Shown here one piece after another: positions 8,644 through 18,091 of a DNA stretch of 64,000 nucleotides (the first letter of the stretch is position 1; each line of letters starts with the position of its first letter). The notes beneath the pieces are model-generated. The model searched no databases. It saw only the letters and a program-made list of their open reading frames with translations, and was not told the DNA's origin. Source of the DNA: Irineochytrium annulatum (taxonomy: Eukaryota > Chytridiomycota > Chytridiomycetes > Chytridiales > Chytridiaceae); contig JADGJL010000015.1 of the NCBI GenBank assembly GCA_027600665.1, positions 1 through 64,000 on the forward strand. The letters are read 5' to 3'. Position numbers and translations under genes: made by a program.

Positions 8644-9629
8644 TGCCTCCGTCCCCTTCCCTGTGATGCCATTTGTACAGGAACAGGGACGGATGACAAG
8701 GCTTCTTCAATAACTTGGACTTGTCCCCAAACCTCCGCTCTGTTCTGGGCCTTCAATTGAATTCGATGTGAGAGAACAGGCACTGCCAACTCTTTCACAT
8801 CATCGGGAATGACATAACTGCGTCCTTGAAGGTAGGCAAACGACTGCGCCGCAGCCATCCAGGCCAGTGTTCCACGCGGGCTGATGCCCAATCTGACCGC
8901 CGGAAGGCTGCGAGAGGCTACAGCAACGGCCACCAGATACTGTTTGACGACCGGGTCAACATGTACCTGTTTGACTTCACGCTGCATGGCTACGACTTCT
9001 TCAGTAAGCAGGACAGGGCGAAGTTCATCAAGCTCTTCTCTACCTTGCATCCGACTTAACAATTCCAATTCCTGTTCCGGATCGGGATACCCCAGTCCAA
9101 TCCTCATGATAAATCGATCCAGCTGCGCTTCAGGCAGCCGGTACGTACCCTCAAACTGTAACGGATTCTGTGTCGCCAGCAGAAAGAAGGGGCGTGGCAA
9201 GGCATAGGTTGTTCCATCAACCGTAATACGTCGTTCCTCCATTGCCTCCAGCAGGGCAGACTGAGTCCGGGGTGAAGCCCGGTTTATTTCATCCGCCAAG
9301 ACAACGTTGGACATGACAGGTCCGGGGCGAAACTTGAATTCAGCTGTATGTGGATGATAGATTGAAGTGCCCGTAACATCTGCCGGCATGACATCGGACG
9401 TGAATTGAATCCGGCCCATGGAGCAGTCCAACGCGGAAGCAACGGCACGAACCAGCATGGTTTTCCCGGTACCCGGTACATCTTCCAGAAGTACATGCCC
9501 CCCACTGAGCATTGCAGTGAGAACATAACGAATCTCTGTTTTTTTGCCAACAATCACACTTTCAACACGTTTCATGACCCTGTTTAACAATTCAACCGCA
9601 TGTTCATGTTCCATTCGGATATAAGACAT
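8640..9629 (-). CDS. MoxR-family AAA+ ATPase
   Basis: 329 residues from the chosen start. Walker A is EDVPGTGKT, Walker B is VVLADEINRA, followed by the sensor region ATQNPLQFEGTYRLPEAQLD and an AAA lid. These ATPases are thought to act as chaperones for the DUF58/vWA partners encoded next to them. I chose the ATG at 9629 (MSYIRME) because AAGGAGATCAGGAGAA sits directly before it; an upstream ATG at 9659 lacks a site. It is the first gene of a three-gene operon. Confidence 0.92.
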   Translation of the reverse strand: MSYIRMEHEHAVELLNRVMKRVESVIVGKKTEIRYVLTAMLSGGHVLLEDVPGTGKTMLVRAVASALDCSMGRIQFTSDVMPADVTGTSIYHPHTAEFKFRPGPVMSNVVLADEINRASPRTQSALLEAMEERRITVDGTTYALPRPFFLLATQNPLQFEGTYRLPEAQLDRFIMRIGLGYPDPEQELELLSRMQGREELDELRPVLLTEEVVAMQREVKQVHVDPVVKQYLVAVAVASRSLPAVRLGISPRGTLAWMAAAQSFAYLQGRSYVIPDDVKELAVPVLSHRIQLKAQNRAEVWGQVQVIEEALSSVPVPVQMASQGRGRRQ

Positions 9630-9732
9630 TTCTCCTGATCTCCTTCCGTCCATCGGCATTTCTGAACCATAGTAATCTATGATTCAGTGTTGCCCGGAAG
9701 TAGAGAGAATAGTCCTGCAAGCATGACTTTCT

Positions 9733-11034
9733 TCAGATCATTTTATACTTAAATATGAGATTCATTGCCGAAATGGACCTGGAAGCGCCCGCCTTTACCG
9801 TCCACTCTGCCTTATTACTGGTTAAGGAATTCACTTTTAACCCCATCTGCTCCAGTAACTCACGTAACGGAACCCAGATGGTTCCCCCCTGACTCTGTAC
9901 TGCTCCTGTTTCAATTACCCCTGTTGAGCTCAGTGTTCCGCTCACACTGTCTGCATGAATCGTTCTTTCCTTCCATACTGCTGTGGCTGTCCTTGTCTCT
10001 GGGTCCCAGCGCGTGCTGCCCCCGAACTTTTTCATGAATGTACGCAAAGGCACCATGATTCGCTGCCCATCCATTCGGAATTCTCCAGGTTGTAAGGTTG
10101 CCGCAGCCAATCCTACCTCTATCTTCAGCTTCTTGCTTGTGAGCCACAACGCAGCATTACCTTCTACATGCTCTGCGATCCATGCCTTTCCCGGAGCCTT
10201 GCGGGACTTATACTTGGCATCGGGATGAACTCGGAATTGAACCGGCTGATCCGAACTCTTTATGATGTCAAAACGGTATCCGTGATCACGATAATATTTG
10301 ATAATACCCGGAAGTGCTTTTACCGTTTCAGCGTGCGCACCTCCATCATGCATCAGGACAATCACCGAACGTGTTCCTTCAGGTACTTTGGTGGAATTTT
10401 TAAGGATTTCTGTGGCCGGAACACCTTTTCGTTTGGAATCCCCACTATCGACGTTCCAGTCCATGACGGTGTATCCACCCAATTGCAGCAGATCAAAATA
10501 ACTCTGGTCAAAATGTCCGTAGGTACCTCCTGGCGCTCGCACCAGATTCGGACGGAAACCAGTTATACGCTCCAGCACGTCTTCTGTCTGCTTGATCTGG
10601 TTCCAGAACACTTTAAAATCACTGTACAGCTGTTTGTATTGATGATTAAACGTATGATTGCCCAGAGCATGTCCATCCTCCACCAGCGACCGGATTAACT
10701 CGGGATAACGCTCTGCCTGCTCACCCAGCACAAAAAAAGTGGCCAGAACCTGCTCTTTGCGCAAAATATCCAATACTTCTCGGGTATGGTTACCCGGTCC
10801 GTCGTCAAAACTCAGATAGACGACCTTGTCTTGCGTATTCTTATCTTCCCTGATCGAATCATCTGAGCCAGAAGCAGAAGATGCATACGCGGTGCCAGCG
10901 TATACAGCGAACACACATAGCAATATCGCAATTCGCACGAGAATGACAGACCATTGTCCAGATAAAAACGTATGTATGGATGTTACGGGAATTTCCCCTT
11001 TTCCCTTGATTCTTAATTCCGGTCTCTGTACCAT
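9733..11034 (-). CDS. Polysaccharide deacetylase (NodB fold) with copper-amine-oxidase-N-like C-terminal domain
   Basis: 433 residues. A membrane anchor or signal segment (about 28-50) precedes a NodB domain with SFDDGP (motif 1), HTFNH (zinc ligands), RAPGG (motif 3), DWNVDSGD and IVLMHDGG. It should deacetylate an extracellular polysaccharide such as peptidoglycan or chitin oligomers. The last 160 residues resemble the copper-amine-oxidase N1 repeat (DGQRIMVPLRTFMKKFG..., WVPLRELLEQMG), a presumed wall-binding module common in Paenibacillus. GGAGGG precedes the ATG. Transcribed alone, divergent from the DedA gene. Substrate is unknown. Confidence 0.9.
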   Translation of the reverse strand: MVQRPELRIKGKGEIPVTSIHTFLSGQWSVILVRIAILLCVFAVYAGTAYASSASGSDDSIREDKNTQDKVVYLSFDDGPGNHTREVLDILRKEQVLATFFVLGEQAERYPELIRSLVEDGHALGNHTFNHQYKQLYSDFKVFWNQIKQTEDVLERITGFRPNLVRAPGGTYGHFDQSYFDLLQLGGYTVMDWNVDSGDSKRKGVPATEILKNSTKVPEGTRSVIVLMHDGGAHAETVKALPGIIKYYRDHGYRFDIIKSSDQPVQFRVHPDAKYKSRKAPGKAWIAEHVEGNAALWLTSKKLKIEVGLAAATLQPGEFRMDGQRIMVPLRTFMKKFGGSTRWDPETRTATAVWKERTIHADSVSGTLSSTGVIETGAVQSQGGTIWVPLRELLEQMGLKVNSLTSNKAEWTVKAGASRSISAMNLIFKYKMI

Positions 11035-11275
11035 TTACGAATCGCCCTCCACCGTCTCTAGTGAATTTGCTGATAGACTTCAGCAGATTTGTTAGAATTA
11101 TATGGAGGCTTTCTTGAAAAAAGACGCCTTTTTGTTTAATATTTTTTCACAATTTGGTATGGTGTGTGATTGATTCTTCGCTTCAGATTAGGTAGCATAA
11201 TGGACAGGTATAACGTATACACAACACCTTGGAGAGATTCATGCTCCCACCCCGTCTTCAGGAGAGTGAAATCTA

Positions 11276-11923
11276 TTGGAATTGCTTGAGAAGGTCCAAC
11301 ATCTGTTTGGGTCCTACGGATATAGCGTATTGTTTTTTGGCTTGTTGCTTGAATTCATCGCACTTCCCTTTCCTGGTGAAACAACGATGGCTTACGCAGG
11401 GTTTCTCTCTTACAAGGGTCATCTCGACTTCGGAATCCTCACCATACTGGCTTTTCTGGGAACAACAATCGGCATGACAATTACTTATTTTATTGGAGCC
11501 AAAGCAGGACTGCCCTTTATAACACGATACGGAAAATGGTTTCTGCTGAAGCAGGACAAGCTTGATAAAACGCAAAAGTGGTTCGCCAAGTATGGTAATG
11601 CTTTAATCTTCATCGGTTATTTCATTCCCGGAGTACGACATTTCACCGGATATTTTGCGGGTATAGCTGCTGTTCCTTTTCGCAAGTTCGCTCTCTACGC
11701 TTACTCAGGTGCGCTGTTCTGGGTTGTGCTGTTTCTGGGCATTGGCAAAATATTCGGCCCCCAGTGGAATGCCGTATTCCATCTGGCTCATCAATATGCA
11801 GCATATATCGTGGGAGGAATTGGCTTATTGCTTATTGTTGCCGTGCTTTACCGTTATCGCAAAGCATGGGCATCAAGATCCACCGTATCCAAGCCAGCCC
11901 CTGTACGACAAAGACAAAAGTAA
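11276..11923 (+). CDS. DedA-family membrane protein
   Basis: 215 residues with about five hydrophobic segments. It contains the family signatures LPFPGETTMAYAGFL and IGYFIPGVRHFTGYFAG. DedA proteins are membrane transporters; some members are undecaprenyl-phosphate or phospholipid flippases. The start is TTG at 11276, preceded by GGAGAG about ten bases upstream; no in-frame ATG gives a complete N-terminus. Monocistronic, with its own terminator. Confidence 0.9.
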   Translation: MELLEKVQHLFGSYGYSVLFFGLLLEFIALPFPGETTMAYAGFLSYKGHLDFGILTILAFLGTTIGMTITYFIGAKAGLPFITRYGKWFLLKQDKLDKTQKWFAKYGNALIFIGYFIPGVRHFTGYFAGIAAVPFRKFALYAYSGALFWVVLFLGIGKIFGPQWNAVFHLAHQYAAYIVGGIGLLLIVAVLYRYRKAWASRSTVSKPAPVRQRQK

Positions 11924-11959
11924 ATTGGGACAAACGTCCATCGATAATAAGTTATCAAG

Positions 11960-11988
11960 GAGTTGCGAATAATCGCAGCTCTTTTTTT
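11960..11988 (+). terminator. Terminator after the DedA gene
   Basis: GAGTTGCGA/TCGCAGCTC stem with an AATAA-type loop and seven Ts. Confidence 0.85.
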
Positions 11989-12078
11989 ATCGCTTTTTTC
12001 AAAAAACGCTGTAAACACTTCCTCCCTCCAAAATACACACTTCCTCAAACACAATGATGAACTATCATTCATTTTTTG

Positions 12079-12108
12079 TGATAATCCGAAATCATCCAGG
12101 TCATACTA
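12079..12108 (+). promoter_or_regulatory. Possible sigma-G promoter of the first germination operon
   Basis: CATACTA (12102-12108) matches the forespore sigma-G -10 consensus. TGATAA (12079-12084) is a partial match to the -35, with a 17-base spacer. The site lies about 35 bases before the first gene. Germination receptor operons are known sigma-G targets. Confidence 0.5.
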
Positions 12109-12142
12109 ACTTGCAAATATAGGATGTATAGGGGGTGAAGGT

Positions 12143-13657
12143 ATGAGTGAACCAAACGTGGAGCACCAAGATCAGAGGCAAATCTCACCGAATCTCAGCG
12201 AAAATATGGATTACTGCAAGCAAGTGATGGGGAACAGCAATGACTTAATGATGCGTCCTCTCCAGTGCCTCCATAAATGGCCTGCCGTCATGTTGTACAT
12301 TGATGGATTAGTGGATGTGCAGATCCTGAATCATTCCATCCTGGAGTCCCTGTTAAAGACACATGAACTCCCGGAGTTCTCGGCAGATGAAGAGCATCTA
12401 AGCTACATCCAGAATGATATTTTAGCCGCGAGCAATGTCATTCTGGTGGATGACATGGAGGATGTGCTCAATGCTCTCCTGTCAGGATCGGCCATTCTGC
12501 TGATCGAAGGTTGTGTACGTGGATTGAAAATTGCTGCCGCCGGTTGGGAAGACCGTGCTGTGGGTGAACCCATCTCACAGACCGTTGTCCGGGGTCCCAT
12601 GGAGGGATTCAATGAAAATCTGCGTACGAATACAGCCTTGATCCGCAAACGGATTCGGGACCCTCATCTCTGGATCGAAGAAAGAGAGATTGGTCGCATC
12701 ACCAAAACAAGAGTTGCTGTCTTATATCTGAAACATACCGTTGATGCAGGTGTGGTGGAGGAACTAAGGCGAAGGCTCGATGAGATCGATATTGATGGGA
12801 TTCTGGAAAGCGGGTATATCGAAGAACTTGTTCAAGATGAAACAGGTACGCTATTCCCTACCGTGTATAACAGTGAACGTCCGGATACGGTTTGTGCTGC
12901 CTTGCTTGAGGGGAGAGTAGCCATCATTGTAGATGGAACGCCTTTTGTGCTTCTGGTTCCGGCATTGTTCGTACATTTCTTCCAGTCACCGGAGGATTAC
13001 TACCAACGGGCCGATATTAGCACATTGATTCGGATGATTCGTTATCTGTCCTTTTTCATCGCTCTGCTGGCCCCATCCTTCTATATCGCCATTACCACAT
13101 TTCACCAGGAGATGCTGCCCACCAATCTGCTTATTAGTCTGGCAGCTCAACGTGAAGGCGTGCCTTTTCCCGCATTCATTGAAGCTATACTTATGGAATT
13201 GACCTATGAAATTTTGCGGGAAGCAGGCATTCGAATTCCGAAAACCGTTGGTCAAGCCGTCTCCATCGTCGGGACGCTGGTTATCGGCCAAGCCGCCGTT
13301 GATGCAGGGGTTGTCTCCGCTGCGATGGTTATTATCGTTTCCATTACGGCTATATCCAGTTATGTCATTCCAGAGAATGGACTATCCATCTCTGTTCGAA
13401 TTCTGCGATTTGTATTGATGATACTTGCGGCAGCATTTGGTTTCTACGGTATTCTCATTGTTCTGCTCATTACGGTTACCCATCTATGCAGCTTGCGTTC
13501 TTTTGGCGTACCTTATATGTCTCCCTTTGCACCTTTCATTCAGAAAGATCTGAAGGATACTCTGTTTCGTGTACCTTGGTCCCATATGAAAACACGTCCA
13601 CTCTCTACAGGTACACCGAACAAAACCAGACAAGCCAGCAAAAAAACGAAGCGTTAA
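12143..13657 (+). CDS. Spore germination receptor subunit A (GerA family)
   Basis: 504 residues. The N-terminal hydrophilic domain (about 1-290) contains the conserved GPMEGFNENLRTNTALIRKR and ERPDTVCAALLEGRVAI motifs. Four to five membrane helices follow from about 295, including GVPFPAFIEAILMELTYE. This is the A subunit of a nutrient germinant receptor in the spore inner membrane. Start follows AGGGGGTGAAGGT. First gene of an A-C-D-B-B operon with a possible sigma-G promoter. Confidence 0.95.
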   Translation: MSEPNVEHQDQRQISPNLSENMDYCKQVMGNSNDLMMRPLQCLHKWPAVMLYIDGLVDVQILNHSILESLLKTHELPEFSADEEHLSYIQNDILAASNVILVDDMEDVLNALLSGSAILLIEGCVRGLKIAAAGWEDRAVGEPISQTVVRGPMEGFNENLRTNTALIRKRIRDPHLWIEEREIGRITKTRVAVLYLKHTVDAGVVEELRRRLDEIDIDGILESGYIEELVQDETGTLFPTVYNSERPDTVCAALLEGRVAIIVDGTPFVLLVPALFVHFFQSPEDYYQRADISTLIRMIRYLSFFIALLAPSFYIAITTFHQEMLPTNLLISLAAQREGVPFPAFIEAILMELTYEILREAGIRIPKTVGQAVSIVGTLVIGQAAVDAGVVSAAMVIIVSITAISSYVIPENGLSISVRILRFVLMILAAAFGFYGILIVLLITVTHLCSLRSFGVPYMSPFAPFIQKDLKDTLFRVPWSHMKTRPLSTGTPNKTRQASKKTKR

Positions 13658-13677
13658 TTCGGTAAGGAGAATAATGT

Positions 13678-14880
13678 ATGAACAAGTGCTTCCGATTAAT
13701 CCTATGCATTACATTCCTGCTCCCTCTCCTTACCGGATGCTGGGACCGCCAGGAATTGAATGAACTTGGCATTATGCTGGGTCTTGGTGTAGATAAGGAT
13801 GGTGATCTGATTAAAGTGAGCGCTCAGGTCGTTGTACCGAATGAAGTATCCTCCAAATCGGGCGGAGGGAATGGCACTCCTGTCACACAGTATGAAGCCT
13901 CCGCATCCACACTGTTTGAAGCAATTCAAAAGCTGACTGAGACAAGTCCGCGCCGCATATTCATGGCCCATATCCGTATACTGGTGTTCGGTGAGGAATA
14001 TGCCCGCAAAGAAGGCATCTACGATGTCATTGAAGCGTTAATGAGAGAACCTACTGCGAGACCCGATTATTACGTTATCGTTGCTCGAAATACAACAGCT
14101 TCCAAGGTACTGGATACACTTACTCCATTGGAGAATTTACCTGCAGAGAAGATATTTAATTCCCTCGACGTCTCCGCCAAAACCTGGTCACCCACAACTA
14201 CTGTCACTGGAGATCAGTTGATGGAGTATATGCTGGCTCCCGGAATACAGCCCGTAATCACCGGTGTAGAGGTTGTAGGCAATACTACGAGAAGCGGAAG
14301 CAAAGATAATATCTCGACAATCACGTCCCCCGCTCGTCTCAATTCGACGGGATTAAGTGTCTTCAAGAAGGACAAACTAATCGGCTGGTTAACTGAAGAT
14401 GAATCCAAAGGATACAACTATATTCGCAACAACGTGGTATCTACCATAGGTCACTTGCCTTGCCAAAAGGGCGGTAATGTGACTTTCAAAACCCTTCGTA
14501 CCAAGACGAAACGAAAAGCGAAGGTTATCCATGACCAGCCAGTAATTCATATCAAAATAAAAAATGTGTCTTCCATTGGTGCAGTTGAGTGCGGAATCCG
14601 AATTGGTTCAATGAAAACGCTCAAAGAGTTGGAAAAAGACAGTGAAGAGCGGCTAATCGAGCTAATGGAAAAATCAGTGAAATCGGTTCGGCGAAAATTC
14701 CATACCGATATTTTTGGATTTGGTCAGGAAGTATATCATGCCGATCCTGGATTTTTCAAAAAGATTGAGAAGGATTGGGATCAATATTTTGAGAACCTGG
14801 ATGTCACGTATGAAGCCAATGTTCAGATCAAACGGGTAGGTACACTGGATGATTCATTCAAGGAGGATTTGAAGGAGTGA
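13678..14880 (+). CDS. Spore germination receptor lipoprotein subunit C (GerC family)
   Basis: 400 residues. Signal peptide with lipobox LLTGC (Cys about 21), followed by the family-typical WDRQELNELGIMLGLGVD and a C-terminal domain about 290-395. The lipid-anchored C subunit completes the receptor. It starts 20 bases after the A gene with a good AAGGAG. Confidence 0.95.
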   Translation: MNKCFRLILCITFLLPLLTGCWDRQELNELGIMLGLGVDKDGDLIKVSAQVVVPNEVSSKSGGGNGTPVTQYEASASTLFEAIQKLTETSPRRIFMAHIRILVFGEEYARKEGIYDVIEALMREPTARPDYYVIVARNTTASKVLDTLTPLENLPAEKIFNSLDVSAKTWSPTTTVTGDQLMEYMLAPGIQPVITGVEVVGNTTRSGSKDNISTITSPARLNSTGLSVFKKDKLIGWLTEDESKGYNYIRNNVVSTIGHLPCQKGGNVTFKTLRTKTKRKAKVIHDQPVIHIKIKNVSSIGAVECGIRIGSMKTLKELEKDSEERLIELMEKSVKSVRRKFHTDIFGFGQEVYHADPGFFKKIEKDWDQYFENLDVTYEANVQIKRVGTLDDSFKEDLKE

Positions 14881-14886
14881 GATCGG

Positions 14887-15123
14887 ATGTTGATTACAAT
14901 TACTGTCATTGTCATAGCGGGCCTTATAGGCTTGTTTGATCTGCCGGGTCTTATCCGCCGTAAGGAATGGAGGGAAACAGCTGTGTATAGCGGCATGCTC
15001 ATCATTGCCACAGGGTTTAGTATAATCGCAGCAAACCTGTGGGATTTTCCGAGTCCGCTCTATATCATCATGTGGATCTATGAACCTGTTAATCAATTCT
15101 TGGCGCATCTGACGGGAACCTAG
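14887..15123 (+). CDS. Small two-helix membrane protein, D-type germination receptor subunit
   Basis: 78 residues with two hydrophobic segments (about 2-18 and 38-57) separated by a basic loop (RRKEWRE). It sits between the C and B genes, seven bases after C and 18 before B. Small two-helix D proteins are known in some Bacillus ger operons and modulate receptor function; position and topology are the only evidence here. Confidence 0.75.
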   Translation: MLITITVIVIAGLIGLFDLPGLIRRKEWRETAVYSGMLIIATGFSIIAANLWDFPSPLYIIMWIYEPVNQFLAHLTGT

Positions 15124-15141
15124 AAAAAGGAGAGGACGATT

Positions 15142-16266
15142 ATGCTTGAACACGGGCGCCTTGGAACAAGACAATTGACCACTCTCACTTTTTTGATGGT
15201 GGTAGGAGATATGATGCTGATCTACCCCTCAGTCATCACATCCTACGCAAAACAAGACGCCTGGATCTGTGCTTTCATAGGCATTCCTCTGGGAATGGCA
15301 CTACTGGCCATGATCCTGAAGTTGTGCAGTTTGCACCCAGAAAAAAATCTGGTACAAATGGCACGAAGCATTCTGGGGTTCTGGCCAGGTACTCTCTTTT
15401 CCTGCTTCTACCTGTTCTTTTTTATTATTGGTGCTTCCACTCATACGAGAGAAGTTGGCGATTTCATGACCTCTCAAATCTTCCAGTACACTCCCATTCG
15501 TATCATCATTCTGATGTTTGTCATCGTGATCGGCTGGGGAGTATTCCACGGATTAGAGGCGATGGGTCGAAGCAGTGAACTACTGATGCCTGTCGTTATT
15601 GTGTTTATTGTCGTCCTTGCATTCTGCCTGCTTCCCCAGATTGATGCCAGCAATCTGAAACCAGTAAGTGATACGAATATGGTCTCTATTTCACAGGGCA
15701 TTCTGGTAAGCATTATATATCCAATTGGTGAAGTCGTCCCCATCATGATGATTCTGCCCTACGTTGCCAAGCAGGCTCATCGAACAAGGGACGTACTTAT
15801 CGCAGCAGGCCTAGGCAATCTGGTATTGGCAACACTTGTTACCATATCCCTGCTGGTCTTGGGTGCCTTTCTCACACAACACAACATATATGCTTCTTTT
15901 GTTTTATCCCAGAAAATTAGTATTGGAAGCTTCTTTGAACGTATTGAAGCTGTTATGGCCTCTTCCTGGCTGATCTCCACTTACTTCAAAGCGATGATAT
16001 ACTTATACGCCTTTATTGTTGGTTGTGCGGAACTGTTCAAGCTTAAGCAGTATCGGATGCTTGTGCTCCCAGCGTCGCTACTCGTTTTTGGATTAGCCAA
16101 TCTTGTCTCACCAAGCGTAACCTTTATCGTAATCACCGTTGTTCCCTATTGGGTAGATTGGGATACTACGCTGGGGATCATTCTGCCCGGCTGTCTCCTG
16201 CTGATCCAGTTGCTCAAGTCGAACAGAAAATCATCGGTTACTCACAGCAACTCCTCACAGGAATGA
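15142..16266 (+). CDS. Spore germination receptor subunit B (GerB, APC superfamily), first copy
   Basis: 374 residues with about ten transmembrane helices, and the Spore_permease start RQLTTLTFLMVVGDMMLIYPS. The B subunit is the presumed germinant-binding membrane protein. It resembles the next B gene closely (shared VGDM..YPSV, REVGDFMT.QI, SSEML.P, NI.. FFERIEA), so the two are a tandem duplication that has diverged. Start follows AAAAGGAGAGG. Confidence 0.93.
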   Translation: MLEHGRLGTRQLTTLTFLMVVGDMMLIYPSVITSYAKQDAWICAFIGIPLGMALLAMILKLCSLHPEKNLVQMARSILGFWPGTLFSCFYLFFFIIGASTHTREVGDFMTSQIFQYTPIRIIILMFVIVIGWGVFHGLEAMGRSSELLMPVVIVFIVVLAFCLLPQIDASNLKPVSDTNMVSISQGILVSIIYPIGEVVPIMMILPYVAKQAHRTRDVLIAAGLGNLVLATLVTISLLVLGAFLTQHNIYASFVLSQKISIGSFFERIEAVMASSWLISTYFKAMIYLYAFIVGCAELFKLKQYRMLVLPASLLVFGLANLVSPSVTFIVITVVPYWVDWDTTLGIILPGCLLLIQLLKSNRKSSVTHSNSSQE

Positions 16267-16361
16267 ATACTTTTTACGGGAAGGAGCCTGGTATAGATGA
16301 ATAATTGAAGTTCATCAACGAATGTCATCCATGCTGAATTTAGTGAAGGAGTGTAAGGTCT

Positions 16362-17489
16362 ATGTTAATTAAGGAGAAAATCACCATTAGGCAATTTACA
16401 CTGCTCACCTTCCTGGTCATGGTCGGAGACATGATTCTGCTCTATCCCTCCGTGGTTACTGCTTCCGGTAAGCAGGATGCATGGTTCTGTTCTCTTATCG
16501 GTCAGCCGATCGGCTTACTCATTATATGGGTTCTTTACAAACTTCATCAGACACATCCTGATCTGTCACTTATTGAAATCTGCCAAAAAATACTTGGCCG
16601 ATGGGTAGGAGCTGTTTTGTCATCTGCATATCTGTTCTATTTCGCCATAGGTGCTGCCATATGTATCCGTGAAGTTGGCGACTTCATGACTACACAGATC
16701 TATCTTCAGACCCCCATCCGGGTCATTCTGATTATACTTATGTGCGCTCTTATCTGGGGAGTTATGCATGGTTTGAATACAATAGGAGGAAGCAGTGAAA
16801 TGCTGACGCCGATCGTTGTTGCATTTATGATCCTGTTATTCATGGGGCTGATCCCCCAAGTAAACAGTTCACATCTACAGCCTTTCTTGAACACCCCCTG
16901 GCTCCAACTGATTCAATCTACCATTAGGGGGGCTTTCACTTCCTTTGGTGAACTAATCGTGATTACCATGGTTCTCCCGTATGTTGTGTCAGGACCTCAT
17001 ATCAAACGGGACATGTTACTCGCCACCTTATGTGGAGGCTTAATGTTAACCACTCTGCTGCTCATTTCCCTGATGATCTTTGGTCCCTTTCTGACCCAAC
17101 ATGACATCTACATCTCCTATACCCTGTCTCAAAAAATTAATATTGGCAATTTTTTCGAGCGAATTGAGGCGTTCATGGCGACCGCCTGGTTGATTGCCAC
17201 CTATTTCAAAAGCCTGCTGTACATGTTTTCTTTTGTCATTGGAATAGCACAACTATTTCGGTTGAAAACATACAAGCCTCTCATCCTGCCATCAGCCATG
17301 TTACTATTCGCTTTAGCTGTACTGATATCTCCCAATGTCATTTTCTACACCAATACGATCATGCCCGCCTGGGTGGATTGGGATATCACTGTAAGCTTTA
17401 TTATTCCGCTATTCCTTCTGCTTGTGCATCGGCTTCGTTCTGGCAAGAGCAAGAACAATTCACCCAGTCATAAACGATTGCCCACCTAA
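16362..17489 (+). CDS. Spore germination receptor subunit B, second copy
   Basis: 375 residues, about ten transmembrane helices, clearly paralogous to the gene just upstream. The 95-base gap holds no obvious terminator, so it is probably the last gene of the same operon. GAAGGAG precedes the ATG. Two B subunits beside a single A and C suggest alternative receptors with different germinant ranges; that is inference. Confidence 0.93.
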   Translation: MLIKEKITIRQFTLLTFLVMVGDMILLYPSVVTASGKQDAWFCSLIGQPIGLLIIWVLYKLHQTHPDLSLIEICQKILGRWVGAVLSSAYLFYFAIGAAICIREVGDFMTTQIYLQTPIRVILIILMCALIWGVMHGLNTIGGSSEMLTPIVVAFMILLFMGLIPQVNSSHLQPFLNTPWLQLIQSTIRGAFTSFGELIVITMVLPYVVSGPHIKRDMLLATLCGGLMLTTLLLISLMIFGPFLTQHDIYISYTLSQKINIGNFFERIEAFMATAWLIATYFKSLLYMFSFVIGIAQLFRLKTYKPLILPSAMLLFALAVLISPNVIFYTNTIMPAWVDWDITVSFIIPLFLLLVHRLRSGKSKNNSPSHKRLPT

Positions 17490-17530
17490 AAAGGCTGTGT
17501 TCACGGTAAATCCCGCGAAACACAGCCTTT
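17489..17530. terminator. Bidirectional terminator between the germination operon and bcp
   Basis: AAAGGCTGTGTT pairs with AACACAGCCTTT. A-rich and T-rich flanks serve the plus-strand operon and possibly the convergent peroxiredoxin gene. Confidence 0.8.
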
Positions 17531-17581
17531 GGTGATGAAACGGATAAGATGTATTCATTCATACATGTCCCGGTTATTACA

Positions 17582-18046
17582 TTACAACGCCTTCACTGCG
17601 TCAAGAGCAGCCTCAATATGTCCTTTGACCCGAACTTTGGACCACTCCTGGATCAATCTCCCCTCTTCATCAATCAGAAAAGTGGAGCGAACCATACCCA
17701 TATACTCCTTGCCATACATTTTCTTGAGTTGCCATACACCGTATTGCTCGGCTACAGCGTGCTCTTCATCTGACAACAAGGTGAACGGTAGTCCATATTT
17801 GGCGATAAACTTGTCATGCTGTTTCATCGGATCAACACTAATCCCGAGAATGACCGTGTTCAGCCCTTCAAATTCAGCATGTCGATCCCGGAAATCACAA
17901 GCCTGTTGCGTACAGGACGAGGTCATATCCTTGGGATAAAAATAAAGCAGCACCCGCTGTCCGCGGTAATCGGAAAGCTTCACCGTCTCCCCCGTACTGG
18001 ACGGCAGCTCAAAATCCGGTGCCACTTCGCCTACAGTTAACGTCAT
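17582..18046 (-). CDS. bcp: Thioredoxin-dependent thiol peroxidase (BCP/PrxQ family)
   Basis: 154 residues. The peroxidatic Cys45 in PKDMTSSCTQQAC and resolving Cys50, five residues on, mark the BCP/PrxQ class. It reduces hydroperoxides in the cytosol using thioredoxin. GGGAGG precedes the ATG. It is convergent with the germination operon and 45 bases downstream of the ABC-2 operon, so it may be cotranscribed with that operon. Confidence 0.95.
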   Translation of the reverse strand: MTLTVGEVAPDFELPSSTGETVKLSDYRGQRVLLYFYPKDMTSSCTQQACDFRDRHAEFEGLNTVILGISVDPMKQHDKFIAKYGLPFTLLSDEEHAVAEQYGVWQLKKMYGKEYMGMVRSTFLIDEEGRLIQEWSKVRVKGHIEAALDAVKAL

Positions 18047-18091
18047 GTCAGTTCCTCCCTAGTCTGGCCCACGAATTGCGTTGAGGGCATT

